NCBI GenBank assembly: GCA_900314745.1
Contig: OMWK01000009.1
Location: forward strand, 28,595-92,594
Direction of reading: 5' to 3'
Source of the DNA: an uncultured Eubacteriales bacterium
Lineage (GTDB): Bacteria > Bacillota > Clostridia > Saccharofermentanales > Saccharofermentanaceae
DNA length: 64,000 bases
Shown one piece after another: positions 44,450-53,890 of the stretch (the first letter of the stretch is position 1; the number at the start of each line of letters is the position of its first letter). A program made the position numbers and the translations under genes. The notes below the pieces were generated by a model, which saw nothing but the letters and a program-made list of their open reading frames with translations, was not told the DNA's origin and did no database searches.

Positions 44450-45727
44450 ATGAAAATGAGAAAGTTTGTTGCACTCGCTGCAGTAGCTTCCATGCTCATC
44501 GGTTCATTGGCCGGATGCGCCTCAGGCGCTGCTGAAGAGACCGCTGGCGGAGCTGCAGCCGGAGATGATGCCATTCAGAACCTGATCAATGCAACTACAG
44601 GAACAGTCTCACTGACAGTATGGGCTTCTGAGGAAGATCAGGCTTACACACAGGGACTCATCGATCAGTTCATTGCAGCTTATCCTGACGTATCATTCGA
44701 TATTCAGCTCGGTTCCGAGTCTGAGTCAACCTGCAGAGATACTGTTCTTACAGATATCGAGGCAGCTGCTGATGTATTCGCATTCGCAGATGACCAGATT
44801 CAGGCATTGGTTGATGCAGGCGCTCTTCAGCCCATCAGTGCTTATTACACATACGATGTAGCTGCTGAGAACGTAGCAGGCGCAGTTGACGCAGCAACAG
44901 TTGACGGACAGCTTTACGCTTATCCTATGACAGCAGACAACGGTTACTTCATGTTCTACGATTCTTCCGTATTCACAGAGGAAGACGTTCAGTCCCTCGA
45001 TTCCATGATCGCAGCAGCTGAAGCTGCCGGCACAAAGATCGGTATGGATCTGTCAAGCGGCTGGTATCTGTATTCATTCTTCGCAGGTGCAGGTCTTGAA
45101 GTTTCCCTCAATGATGACGGTGTTACTAACACATGCACATGGAATGCAGCAGGCGGTACAGATGTTGCTCAGGCAATCATCGACTACTTCGGCACAGGCG
45201 TTCTCGTTAACATGACTGATGATGAGCAGGCTACAGCAATCGCTAACGGCGAGATCTCTGCTTGCGTAAACGGTACATGGAGAGCAGAGACAGCTGAAGA
45301 GGCTTGGGGTGAGAACTATGCAGCAGCTAAGCTCCCTACATATTCACTCGCCGGCACACAGACACAGATGTCTTCCTTCTCAGGATGCAAGCTCATTGGT
45401 GTAAATGCTTATTCCGACAATATCGGTTGGGCAATGCTCCTCGCTGAGTTCCTTACAAATGAGCAGGCTCAGATCGGCAGATTCAATGAGAGAGGCCTTG
45501 GCCCTTCAAACATTGCAGCTTCCGCATCTCCTGAAGTACAGGCTAATCCTGCAATCGCAGCACTCGCAGCTCAGGCTGACTATGCTACACCTCAGCGTGT
45601 AGGCGGCAACTACTGGGCTCCTTCACAGACATTGGGTGAGATCCTTGCATCCGGCAATCCTGACGGTGCAGACCTCCAGACACTCCTTGACACAGCTGTT
45701 GAGGGTATCGAGGCACCCGTAGCTTAA
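44450..45727 (+). CDS. ganS: ABC sugar-binding lipoprotein (GanS/MalE-like)
   Basis: A 425-residue substrate-binding protein. The ATG at 44450 is preferred: GGGGAGG is nine bases upstream and it gives a lipoprotein signal (MKMRKFVALAAVA, lipobox SLAGC). The mature protein has the family-1 solute-binding pattern VSLTVWASEEDQAYTQGLID, then YPMTADNGYFMFYDSSVF. Galacto-oligosaccharide as ligand is inferred from its neighbours. A terminator-like hairpin follows the gene, so this product is probably made in excess of the permeases. Strong GCA/GCT codon bias suggests high expression. Confidence 0.88.
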   Translation: MKMRKFVALAAVASMLIGSLAGCASGAAEETAGGAAAGDDAIQNLINATTGTVSLTVWASEEDQAYTQGLIDQFIAAYPDVSFDIQLGSESESTCRDTVLTDIEAAADVFAFADDQIQALVDAGALQPISAYYTYDVAAENVAGAVDAATVDGQLYAYPMTADNGYFMFYDSSVFTEEDVQSLDSMIAAAEAAGTKIGMDLSSGWYLYSFFAGAGLEVSLNDDGVTNTCTWNAAGGTDVAQAIIDYFGTGVLVNMTDDEQATAIANGEISACVNGTWRAETAEEAWGENYAAAKLPTYSLAGTQTQMSSFSGCKLIGVNAYSDNIGWAMLLAEFLTNEQAQIGRFNERGLGPSNIAASASPEVQANPAIAALAAQADYATPQRVGGNYWAPSQTLGEILASGNPDGADLQTLLDTAVEGIEAPVA

Positions 45728-45747
45728 TAAGATCTAATCTTTCCGGG

Positions 45748-45786
45748 AACGCCTCATATGTTGATATGAAGCATATGAGGCGTTTT
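45748..45786 (+). terminator. Intra-operon terminator/attenuator after the binding-protein gene
   Basis: AACGCCTCATATG (45748-45760) pairs with CATATGAGGCGTT (45772-45784), followed by TTTT interrupted by CTG. The 13-bp stem with short T run fits partial read-through into the permease genes. Confidence 0.8.
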
Positions 45787-45819
45787 CTGTGGAAAGATAT
45801 CAGTAAAGAGGACTTGATT

Positions 45820-47292
45820 ATGGCAAGCAATAAAGAAGTTCATGCCTCATCTGCAGGAGAAGCATTTGTAAATTTCTTCAAGGGAATCAAAGCTTACTTC
45901 ACGGATTTTGGCACAGCAATCTCCAAGGGAGATACAGCCGTTAAATTATCGACTGTCTTAATGGGTGCCGGATACTTCGCGAGAAATAAGATAGTAGTCG
46001 GTTTGCTCACAATGATCTACGAGGTACTGTTCGTACTGATGTGCATATTCTATGCAGCTCCCAACCTTGCCAAGTTTGGAACGCTCGGTACTACAGTCCG
46101 TTCAACCGCTTTCGATCCGGTAACAATGCAGAATACCGTAATCCAGGGAGATAACTCGTTCCTTATCCTCCTTAATTCTGTCATTGCACTCTTCATGATC
46201 TTCGTATTCGTACTTACATGGATACACAACATCAAGCGCCAGTATGAACTGCAGCTTGATAAGGAAAAAGGAAATCATATCAACACATTCGTAGAGGACG
46301 TTAAGTCTCTCGTAAACGGAAGATTCAACATCACTCTTATGACTCTTCCTACACTCGGTGTCGTTCTCATGAACGTAATACCGATCCTTATCCTGATCGC
46401 GATCGCTTTTACGAATTACGATCAGCAGCATATGCCTCCCTCATCACTGTTCACATGGGTAGGCCTTACCAACTTCAGAAATCTAGTTAACCTTTCAAAT
46501 AATTCTGCGTTCGGTTACGCCTTCTTCAGAGTACTGGGCTGGACGCTCGTATGGGCTTTCTTCTCCACGTTCACCTGCTTCCTGGGCGGTATAGTAATGG
46601 CCAAGCTCATCACATACCGTAAGGTAAAGTTCCCCAAATTCTGGAGAACACTCTTCGTAGTAACAATCGCTGTTCCGCAGTTCGTTACACTCCTTCTCGT
46701 CAGATACTTCTTCGGCGATACGGGAATTGTTAACAGCATCTGCGCCAGCACAGGAATCACATCATTCCTTCAGTCCATAGGTCTTGTTGCAAATCACCTG
46801 ACCTACATACCTTTCCTGACTCATCCCGGATGGGCGAAGTTCATGATCGTAATGATCAATATCTGGGTAGGTGTTCCTTACCAGATGCTCGTAGCTACAG
46901 GCGTGCTTCTCAACATCCCCGAGTCACAGATCGAATCAGCTAAGCTCGACGGTGCCAACGCATGGCAGATATTCTGGCACATCACAATGCCTTATGTAAT
47001 GTTCGTTGAAGGCCCGACGCTCATCACTGACTTCGTAAGAAACATCAATAACTTCAACGTTATCTACCTTCTTACGCAGGATACATTCGTTACAACTAAC
47101 CAGACACTCGCGAACGCCAATGCGAAGGAAGTCGATCTTCTCGTTACATGGCTGTTCAGACTGACTAACGAGTACTACAACTACAAGATGGCATCCGTAA
47201 TCGGAATTATCGTATTCGTAATATGCGCGGTATTCTCGCTCATAGCATTCTCGAAGTTCCTGTCAGGCGGAAGAGAGGAGAGTTATCAGTAA
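45820..47292 (+). CDS. ganP: ABC sugar permease (GanP/MalF-like)
   Basis: A 490-residue permease with about eight membrane helices. The start at 45820 (MASNKEVHASS) is chosen over the longer frame, which would overlap the terminator hairpin. An N-terminal extension with two or three helices (residues 45-165) precedes the core, as in MalF. The EAA loop is ESAKLDGANAWQIFWHITMP near residue 390. It ends TAATG, overlapping the next start by one base. Confidence 0.9.
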   Translation: MASNKEVHASSAGEAFVNFFKGIKAYFTDFGTAISKGDTAVKLSTVLMGAGYFARNKIVVGLLTMIYEVLFVLMCIFYAAPNLAKFGTLGTTVRSTAFDPVTMQNTVIQGDNSFLILLNSVIALFMIFVFVLTWIHNIKRQYELQLDKEKGNHINTFVEDVKSLVNGRFNITLMTLPTLGVVLMNVIPILILIAIAFTNYDQQHMPPSSLFTWVGLTNFRNLVNLSNNSAFGYAFFRVLGWTLVWAFFSTFTCFLGGIVMAKLITYRKVKFPKFWRTLFVVTIAVPQFVTLLLVRYFFGDTGIVNSICASTGITSFLQSIGLVANHLTYIPFLTHPGWAKFMIVMINIWVGVPYQMLVATGVLLNIPESQIESAKLDGANAWQIFWHITMPYVMFVEGPTLITDFVRNINNFNVIYLLTQDTFVTTNQTLANANAKEVDLLVTWLFRLTNEYYNYKMASVIGIIVFVICAVFSLIAFSKFLSGGREESYQ

Positions 47293-48203
47293 TGGAAAAC
47301 GCAGTACATAAAAATGATACCTTCTACGAGAAAGAACTTAAGCTTAAGTCCAAGAAGAAGTCCGAGACAACGTCGACCATAGTCATCAATGCACTGATAG
47401 CGATCTTCGCTCTCATCTGGATCATCCCGATCGTATGGCTCTTCGTTACGGCATTCTCTAAGTACAGGGGAATCGACACGGCTCACTTCTTCCCGGCACA
47501 GGGATGGACACTCGATAACTTCAAGACGGTTCTGTTCGAACCCGACTCGGTAGTCCAGTATGTGGCATGGTTCAAGAACACGTTCATCATCGCATTATTC
47601 TCCTGCCTTATATCGACGGCATTCGTGCTTATGGTCTCCTACACCTTCTCATGCATGAGATTTAAGGGCAGACAGTCCATGATGAAGTTCTCGATCATCC
47701 TGAACATGTTCCCGGGTGTCCTTTCAATGATCGCCATCTACTTCGTAATGAAGCAGATCGGACTTACGAACAGCCACCTCGGCATGGTAATCGTCTACTC
47801 GGCAGGTTCCGGTCTGGGATACCTGATCTGCAAGGGCTTTATGGACACTATTCCTACGTCCATAAGAGAAGCTGCAAGACTCGACGGCGCATCTGAGTTT
47901 GAGATCTTCTTCAAGATAATCCTTCCTCTGTCCAAGCCCATCATCGTTTATACGGTTATCAGTTCATTCCTCGCACCCTGGGCAGACTTCGTATTCGCGA
48001 AACTGATGCTGAACTCCGGTATCTCATCAGACTGGACAGTTGCGATCGGACTTTACAACATGCTCGGCAAGGATCTTAAGTCCCACTACTTCTCGGTATT
48101 CTGTGCCGGCGGACTTCTGATCTCCATCCCGATCTCCATCCTGTTTATCCTCATGCAGAAGTACTACGTAGAGGGTGTCACAGGCGGTGCATCCAAGGGC
48201 TGA
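47292..48203 (+). CDS. ganQ: ABC sugar permease (GanQ/MalG-like)
   Basis: A 303-residue permease with six membrane helices. The ATG at 47292 shares its A with the stop of the previous gene and has GAGGAGAG before it. The EAA loop is REAARLDGASEFEIFFKIILP near residue 205, and it ends KYYVEGVTGGASKG, the usual MalG tail. No ATPase gene is in the locus; like GanPQ of B. subtilis it probably uses a shared MsmX/MsmK-type ATPase encoded elsewhere. Confidence 0.92.
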   Translation: MENAVHKNDTFYEKELKLKSKKKSETTSTIVINALIAIFALIWIIPIVWLFVTAFSKYRGIDTAHFFPAQGWTLDNFKTVLFEPDSVVQYVAWFKNTFIIALFSCLISTAFVLMVSYTFSCMRFKGRQSMMKFSIILNMFPGVLSMIAIYFVMKQIGLTNSHLGMVIVYSAGSGLGYLICKGFMDTIPTSIREAARLDGASEFEIFFKIILPLSKPIIVYTVISSFLAPWADFVFAKLMLNSGISSDWTVAIGLYNMLGKDLKSHYFSVFCAGGLLISIPISILFILMQKYYVEGVTGGASKG

Positions 48204-48242
48204 TATGTTAATACTTTGCTGAACTTAAGGAGTATCAATTAA

Positions 48243-50033
48243 ATGCAAAACGACTTTATTGTAAACATCATCCACCGTCCCGAGATGGTGCCTGAGTACG
48301 CCGAGAAGGTGACGGGCCAGGGCAAGAAAGAGGACATCGGACGTAAGTCACTTCTTACCGAATCCCTGGACATCTTCAAGTTCCAGCAGGAGACTGCCCA
48401 CAAGAACGGACTCAAGACAACAATTCACATGACTTATGCGAGCCTCTTCAACGAGGAGGCCGTAAGCATCGCGAAGCACGACCACGACGAATACGGCGAT
48501 GAGATCGCACTCTCTCTTCTGGGCCTTCCCTGCGAGGAGTTCAGAAAGAAGTACAACACCAAGGATTTCTGCATCTGGATGTTCTCGATGGAGGATAAGA
48601 TGCGCATCGTTGATGATGTATTCGGCAAGTTCCACGACATCTTCGGTTTCTATCCCGAGTCCACAGGTTCCTACTACATGGACGCTGACCTTACAAACTA
48701 CATCAAGAGTCAGTACCCTTCGGTCAAGTGCGCCGTAGCGACCTGCTGGGAGGAGGGTCCCAAGGCATACCACACATGCAATAATTCGTGGTATACGCTT
48801 TTCGACGGGGGACCGTGGAATCCATGGATACCTTCAAAGCAGAACACGCATGCACCTGCTGCAAACGAGGAGGAGGACTCCGGAATAGTTGCCATCCCGC
48901 ACCTGTCGAGAGATCTCATCGCGTGCTACGACGGCAACGGCTCTAACTTCGGAACGCATCCTCAGAATGTATTAAGAGGCATGATCTACGACACGAAGAC
49001 ATGGGAGTACCCGTATCTTTATAACATCATCGACCAGTACAGAGACCTTGGAAAATACAACGACGGCTACTCTTACAACATGATGTTCGTAGGCCCGGGC
49101 TGGCTTAACAAGATGGGCAGGTGGGAGGCTCCTTACGAGCTCCTTAAGAAGTCCTATGAGGACGGTATGGCTTACTACGGCAAGCTTAAGAAAGAGGGCA
49201 AGCCTTACAAGGAGCCTGAGTGCGCACTGTGGCGTGACATTCTCTACGGCTCTGACAAGCAGGTGTTCTGGTATGCGGATCCTTACATGAGAGCCTGCAT
49301 CAACATGGATCAGGGCGGCGCTCTTGTAGACTTAAGGCCTTATGTATCGAAGCTTGAATGGAAGGTCGGAATCGGCACTCCTCACGTGCAGGATGCATCG
49401 TATCCTTTCCTTATCCAGGAGAAGTACCGCGCAGGTTATTTCACACACTACGCAGGTGAGGGCACGGTCAGATCAGCGAAGATATCGCACGGCGGCGAGG
49501 AGGTAGACCTTTGCCTTTGCAGGACGAAGGCTCACTTCACCGAGACAAAGGACGCGAAGATTCTGACTCTCGATCCTGTCGACATCGAGTTCTACGATCT
49601 TACCGTAACCCTGCAGACTGTAATTACGTTCGAGAAGGGTTCATCTGCGGTTAAGTATGAGCGTAAGATCTTAAAGATGAGTGACCCTGATGCAGAAGTT
49701 GCGATCAACGAGTACATGGTCGGCTGCTACGGTACTACCGAGTATCCCGAGGACATGACCAATATTACTCTGGCTGTCACAGGCGGAGACAATGAAGGCT
49801 CCGTTAAGTACGAATACAAGTGCCGCGAGATCGCATCGCAAGGTGCATCTGAAGCAAGTGCGCTCATCCCGGATATCGATACGCTCGTATCGCTTAAGAC
49901 GGACGCCAAGGATGCCTCTGTCTACATCAGGGAAGGCTACGCTTTCTCTCCGATGTACACGCTCGGAATGAACAAGAAGATAACTGAAGGAGAGGTTGTA
50001 ACAACATGGCTCAATCTGGCAAAGGCAAACTGA
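48243..50033 (+). CDS. Unassigned carbohydrate-locus protein, possibly glycosidase-like
   Basis: A 596-residue protein without signal peptide. Residues 1-320 look like a TIM-barrel or deacetylase-like domain (GLKTTIHMTYASLFNEEAV, STGSYYMDADLTNYIKS, MMFVGPGWLNKMGRWE), with many His, Asp and Trp residues as in carbohydrate enzymes. Residues 370-590 look like a beta-sandwich (GALVDLRPYVSKLEWKVG, EVDLCLCRTKAHFTE). The layout recalls DUF3863/DUF3864-type proteins, but I am not sure. Lying between the permease and GH53 genes, it is likely to act on galactan fragments in the cytosol. AAGGAG precedes the ATG. Confidence 0.6.
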   Translation: MQNDFIVNIIHRPEMVPEYAEKVTGQGKKEDIGRKSLLTESLDIFKFQQETAHKNGLKTTIHMTYASLFNEEAVSIAKHDHDEYGDEIALSLLGLPCEEFRKKYNTKDFCIWMFSMEDKMRIVDDVFGKFHDIFGFYPESTGSYYMDADLTNYIKSQYPSVKCAVATCWEEGPKAYHTCNNSWYTLFDGGPWNPWIPSKQNTHAPAANEEEDSGIVAIPHLSRDLIACYDGNGSNFGTHPQNVLRGMIYDTKTWEYPYLYNIIDQYRDLGKYNDGYSYNMMFVGPGWLNKMGRWEAPYELLKKSYEDGMAYYGKLKKEGKPYKEPECALWRDILYGSDKQVFWYADPYMRACINMDQGGALVDLRPYVSKLEWKVGIGTPHVQDASYPFLIQEKYRAGYFTHYAGEGTVRSAKISHGGEEVDLCLCRTKAHFTETKDAKILTLDPVDIEFYDLTVTLQTVITFEKGSSAVKYERKILKMSDPDAEVAINEYMVGCYGTTEYPEDMTNITLAVTGGDNEGSVKYEYKCREIASQGASEASALIPDIDTLVSLKTDAKDASVYIREGYAFSPMYTLGMNKKITEGEVVTTWLNLAKAN

Positions 50034-50224
50034 ATTACAGATGTCCCTCGTGTTTTCTGAGAGACCTCGACATCGATATGTTTTATGATAAGGAGAAGGA
50101 TGAGTTCTACTGCCTGAGGTGCCAGTTTACCGGCAAGGAGAGCGATGTCCTTAACATGAACGAGATGGTCAGAATACGCTACAAGGCGATGGCAACAAGA
50201 TTCGAGAAATTTGATTTTGACTGA
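50006..50224 (+). CDS. Small zinc-ribbon protein overlapping two carbohydrate genes
   Basis: A 72-residue protein with YRCPSCFLRD and YCLRCQFTGKE, a four-cysteine zinc ribbon. It starts inside the end of the previous gene (28-base overlap, with GAAGGAGAGG as ribosome site there) and its stop shares a base with the GH53 start (TGATG). So it is translationally linked on both sides. Function unknown; size and charge would suit a small regulator or nucleic-acid binder. Confidence 0.72.
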   Translation: MAQSGKGKLNYRCPSCFLRDLDIDMFYDKEKDEFYCLRCQFTGKESDVLNMNEMVRIRYKAMATRFEKFDFD

Positions 50225-51345
50225 TGATCACGATTGACGAATACATCAAGGGCGCGGACATTTCCACGCTTATCGAAGAGGAGGAGCACGGTGCCCGTTA
50301 CTACGACCATGGCACCGAAGGCGACCTTCTCTCGATTCTTAAAGACTACGGCTTTAACTACGTAAGAATAAGACTTTGGAATGATCCGTATTCTGAGGAC
50401 GGCACGCCCTATGGTGCCGGCACCAACGACCTCGACAAGCTGATCAGGATCAGCAAGAGGGCGAAGATGACCGGGCTTAAGGTTCTACTGTGCCTTCACT
50501 ACTCTGATTTCTGGGCTGATCCGGGCAAGCAGACCATGCCAAAAGCATGGGTGGGGAAGAGCGACTCGGAGCTTGTTCATGCGGTCTATGAGTTCACGTT
50601 AAGCGTTCTTAATACCATGCAGCGTGAAGGTGTTTCCCCTGACATGATCGCTGTGGGAAATGAGCTTACCAACGGCCTTCTCTGGCCTCTCGGGAAGAAG
50701 CCTGATTTTGACAACATCGCCGCGTTCGTAAGCTCCGGAATAAGCGCGTGCCGTGAGTTTAACAGGAATATTCCCGTAATGATCCACCTCGATAACGGCG
50801 GCAATAATCCGATGTATGTCGAGTGGTTCGACAACTACCTGAGGCGGGGGGAAGACTTCGACGTCATCGGACTTTCCTACTATCCTTTCTGGCACGGCAC
50901 AATGAAGTCTCTTGAGGACAACATGCGCGACATCGAAAAGCGATACGGCAAGCAGACCGTCGTCGCCGAAGTGTCTACGGGATTTACCATGGATGATTAC
51001 GCTTCCTACGAAGGTCTGGAGCCTTCGCAGAGGAAGGGCTATGCGACGAGCGCGGAGCTTGCGGCCAAGGTTGAATATCCGCTTACCAAAGAAGGCCAGT
51101 GCGAGTTCATGAGAAAGTTCCTGAATATAAGCTCGGACAGCAGTCTTAACAAGGGATTCTTCTACTGGGAGCCCGGCTGGATTCCGGTGCCCGGTGTTGG
51201 GTGGGCGACCGATGCAGCACTCGCGTATACGGGCGAGAAGGGCCCTGGTGGAAACGAGTGGGCTAATCAGGCTCTGTTCGATTACGACGGAAATGCTCTG
51301 CCGGCTCTCGAAGTTATCAGGGATTTCAGGAAGGGTGCTTGCTGA
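50224..51345 (+). CDS. ganB: GH53 endo-beta-1,4-galactanase-type enzyme
   Basis: A 373-residue glycoside hydrolase family 53 enzyme that cuts beta-1,4-galactan. Family blocks: GADISTLIEEEEHG, FNYVRIRLWNDPY, LLCLHYSDFWADPGKQ, acid/base Glu in MIAVGNELTNGLLWP and nucleophile Glu in TVVAEVSTGFT; the end has GFFYWEPGWIP. Unlike secreted GanB there is no signal peptide, so it seems cytosolic, working on imported oligosaccharides. Its last 20 bases overlap the convergent acyltransferase gene. Confidence 0.92.
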   Translation: MITIDEYIKGADISTLIEEEEHGARYYDHGTEGDLLSILKDYGFNYVRIRLWNDPYSEDGTPYGAGTNDLDKLIRISKRAKMTGLKVLLCLHYSDFWADPGKQTMPKAWVGKSDSELVHAVYEFTLSVLNTMQREGVSPDMIAVGNELTNGLLWPLGKKPDFDNIAAFVSSGISACREFNRNIPVMIHLDNGGNNPMYVEWFDNYLRRGEDFDVIGLSYYPFWHGTMKSLEDNMRDIEKRYGKQTVVAEVSTGFTMDDYASYEGLEPSQRKGYATSAELAAKVEYPLTKEGQCEFMRKFLNISSDSSLNKGFFYWEPGWIPVPGVGWATDAALAYTGEKGPGGNEWANQALFDYDGNALPALEVIRDFRKGAC

Positions 51346-52588
51346 GCTTATAAAGCTCTTCTCCTGCGAGTCTCACCTTGGCGACGCTCTCGTTTCCCTT
51401 TGGGAAGCAGTAGTAGAGGCAGTCGTTTGTTCCTATCGAGATGATGTCTCCTATCTCGTACCAGAAGTAATCTGAATTGACGCTGTATGACGCCTGCGGC
51501 GCCTGCTCGTAATGAAGTTTGCCTCCGCATCCGTCGAGAATAAAGCCGCTTGTTCCGTGCTTAAGAACACCGGTCCCGACGTTATACAGAGCCTTGGAAT
51601 CTTTGAGGATCGCGATGTCGCATTCGGCTTCGAATGTATAGCTCCCGCTTGAAATCTCATCCCTGATCACGGAGCGCTCCCAGGCGAACCAGTCGGGGAT
51701 GTGGGTGAACTTCGACTCCTTATTGGTGCACTTAAGTCTTCCTAATGTATCGAGCTCGTATTCGGCTCCGCATTCGCGGCAGGTGAAGCTTATGCCTTTG
51801 CCAAGTGTCTTGCCTTCTGTCATGCAGTGAGGGCACTTATAAAGTATCCTCTCGAGGCCGTCAGCTCTGAAGGGCTCTTCTATCTTTATGCCGTTATCTT
51901 CCTGCCACTTGAAGTAATCAAGATCGAATTCCTTATCGATGATCTCATCTATGTCCCTTACCTTCATCGAGGAGGCTTCCTCTTCGGAGAAGAGGCACTT
52001 CATGCGGCACGTGACTTTGACATTGCGCTTCTGAAGGTTGTTATAAAGCGGGTCTCTGTGGAAAGCACCGTAAGTTGTTATCATCACTACCGGATGCTTG
52101 AGCTTCCTTATGAGTACACCGATCCTTCTCGGTATCATGGTGGTGGTGCCGTCGAGTGAGTACCCGGCTTCGGGGTACATGAGGACGCTTGCCTTGTTGA
52201 CGTTCAATGCGTGATCCATGTCGGAGATAAGCGTGATGTCCGATACGAATTTACGCGTGGGAATGCATCCCAATGAACGCATGAACCACTCTTTGCCTAC
52301 CAGGGCATCTGAGGTGCAGACTATGCTGAAGGGACGGTCCTTCAACACATCGAAAGCTATCGCGAGATCGGTAAAACTGCAGTGGTTCATGAGAACGAGC
52401 CAGGGGCCGCTTCCGGCCTTCTCCATGTCCACCTTCTCACATGAGAAACCGACACTTTTGAGTTCGCCTTTGGTAGCGATGCGGCATACGGATGCGAGGA
52501 GCCTCGAGGGCTTCTTAGGTTTCATGTGTTCCCATGAAGGAAGTGCTGTGACTTCTTCGTAGCTTAACGTCCTGGTCTTAATCTTCAT
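51326..52588 (-). CDS. 1-acylglycerol-3-phosphate acyltransferase-like protein with zinc ribbon
   Basis: A 420-residue protein. Residues 55-225 are a PlsC-type acyltransferase: LMNHCSFTD (H-x4-D), then VLMYPEAGYS (block III). Residues 255-290 form a zinc ribbon (CPHCMTEGK, CRECGAEYE), and a beta-rich C-terminal domain of about 130 residues follows. This three-part layout is a recurring clostridial variant; the extra domain's role is unknown. No ribosome site is present: TATAAT on its strand ends 6 bases before the ATG, again suggesting a leaderless mRNA. Confidence 0.85.
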   Translation of the reverse strand: MKIKTRTLSYEEVTALPSWEHMKPKKPSRLLASVCRIATKGELKSVGFSCEKVDMEKAGSGPWLVLMNHCSFTDLAIAFDVLKDRPFSIVCTSDALVGKEWFMRSLGCIPTRKFVSDITLISDMDHALNVNKASVLMYPEAGYSLDGTTTMIPRRIGVLIRKLKHPVVMITTYGAFHRDPLYNNLQKRNVKVTCRMKCLFSEEEASSMKVRDIDEIIDKEFDLDYFKWQEDNGIKIEEPFRADGLERILYKCPHCMTEGKTLGKGISFTCRECGAEYELDTLGRLKCTNKESKFTHIPDWFAWERSVIRDEISSGSYTFEAECDIAILKDSKALYNVGTGVLKHGTSGFILDGCGGKLHYEQAPQASYSVNSDYFWYEIGDIISIGTNDCLYYCFPKGNESVAKVRLAGEELYKLSKHPS

Positions 52589-52594
52589 AGATTA

Positions 52595-52600
52595 ATTATA
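52595..52600 (-). promoter_or_regulatory. -10 box six bases before the acyltransferase start
   Basis: TATAAT on the minus strand at 52595-52600; standard spacing puts the first transcribed base on the A of the ATG at 52588. The -35 is weak. Confidence 0.5.
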
Positions 52601-52627
52601 CATAATAAAAGGCGGACAATGTCCGCC
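52601..52627 (-). terminator. Terminator after the small membrane protein gene
   Basis: GGCGGAC-AAT-GTCCGCC (52611-52627) followed, leftward, by TTTTATTATG. It ends the gene at 52659-52991 and lies just before the acyltransferase promoter. Confidence 0.85.
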
Positions 52628-52658
52628 TTCATTCATTCAATTCTATTTAAGATTAAGA

Positions 52659-52991
52659 TTATCTTACGAACTGGAACTTCTCGCCAACTACAGGAACTGT
52701 GAAGTATACGCCTCTCAGAGCCTGGATGAATCCGATGATCGTGATTACGAAGAGAGCGATGATCATAACTATTGATACGAGCTGGCCGAGGAAAGGTACG
52801 ATATTAACGATGCTTGCTGCAAGGTAGCAAAGAGAGAGGATGATACCGTTGTTAACGTGATTCTTAACGAGCGGATCGTTCTTCTCAGGCTCGATTGTAA
52901 GTCCGAGTACCCAGAAGAAACCGAAGTAGCTTAATGCAGCAAATAACTTTGCGTAGCCTGCGGGCTGAATGTTTGTGTTCTCCATTTTCAT
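52659..52991 (-). CDS. Small three-helix membrane protein (DUF4870/Tic20-like)
   Basis: A 110-residue protein. The ATG at 52991 follows GGAGGTAAT directly; a longer upstream frame is not supported. Helices at about 12-28, 46-66 and 72-95 and the segment EKNDPLVKNHVNNGIILSL resemble the DUF4870 family, which has no known role. Monocistronic, with its own terminator. Confidence 0.75.
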   Translation of the reverse strand: MKMENTNIQPAGYAKLFAALSYFGFFWVLGLTIEPEKNDPLVKNHVNNGIILSLCYLAASIVNIVPFLGQLVSIVMIIALFVITIIGFIQALRGVYFTVPVVGEKFQFVR

Positions 52992-53062
52992 ATTACCTCC
53001 GAGGAAAATATAAACTATAATAACACATGAGCGTATCAAAACAAGTTGCGGAGTTGAAATAA

Positions 53063-53785
53063 ATGAAGGTATCCAGTTATAAGAAAGAAAATGACATAAC
53101 GTATTCTCTCGGTGCGACCGTCACCATGGAGTATCTTAATGTCAGACCTGATCTTGTGGAGGGAGTCATTATTCACCCGAGGTTTGATTCCTCTGATACC
53201 ATGTCGAAGATAAACGATATCTGTTCTTCAAGAGGGATTGCAGTCGAGGTTTCCGAGAAGCCGTTCAACATACTCTCGAAGAAGGGGAACTGTTTTGTCA
53301 TAGGAGTCATAAGGAAGCAGAAGGAGGAGATAGGGCAGGGCTGTCACGTCGTTCTCGTTAATCCTTCCGATGCGGGCAACATGGGGACAATAATAAGGAC
53401 GTGCGCGGGATTCGGCATAACCGACATCGCAGTCGTGCCTCCTGCCGTAGACATGTATGACCCCAAGACGGTAAGGGCATCCATGGGCGCGAGAGCGAGA
53501 GTCAGGATGGAGCTTTTCGAGAGTTTTGAAGAGTATGAGAAGAGATTCCCGGGAAATCATATTTACCCCTTCATGCTCGACGGCAGCACTCTCCTTCAGA
53601 ACACGAAGATAGAGTCGCCGTTCTCGCTTGTGTTCGGCAACGAGGCATCGGGGCTTCCCCAAATGTTTCAGAAGAAGGGGCACCCCATAAGAATCGAGCA
53701 CACGAACAACATAGACAGCCTCAATCTTCCCACCGCGGCGGGTATAGCAGTGTTCGAGGCGACGAGGTCGGTGTTCTGCTCGTAA
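53063..53785 (+). CDS. TrmH/SpoU-family RNA methyltransferase
   Basis: A 240-residue protein of the SPOUT class that 2'-O-methylates tRNA or rRNA using S-adenosylmethionine. The three motifs are NPSDAGNMGTIIRTCAGFG, LVFGNEASGLP and IDSLNLPTAAGIAVFEA, which form the trefoil knot. The N-terminal domain (residues 1-95) is the usual substrate-binding part. GGAG before the ATG. It precedes rpsT, which has its own promoter. Confidence 0.9.
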   Translation: MKVSSYKKENDITYSLGATVTMEYLNVRPDLVEGVIIHPRFDSSDTMSKINDICSSRGIAVEVSEKPFNILSKKGNCFVIGVIRKQKEEIGQGCHVVLVNPSDAGNMGTIIRTCAGFGITDIAVVPPAVDMYDPKTVRASMGARARVRMELFESFEEYEKRFPGNHIYPFMLDGSTLLQNTKIESPFSLVFGNEASGLPQMFQKKGHPIRIEHTNNIDSLNLPTAAGIAVFEATRSVFCS

Positions 53786-53813
53786 GTGCCGTAATTAAAG
53801 CAAAAAATCGCTA

Positions 53814-53842
53814 TTGCGCTACCAAAACAATCATGTTACAAT
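53814..53842 (+). promoter_or_regulatory. rpsT promoter
   Basis: TTGCGC (53814-53819), a 17-base spacer, TACAAT (53837-53842). A good sigma-A promoter; it leaves a leader of about 42 bases before rpsT. Confidence 0.8.
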
Positions 53843-53890
53843 GTTGCGGTTATTTAATAGGTTAATTAATCCAAATACGGAGGGAACAAT

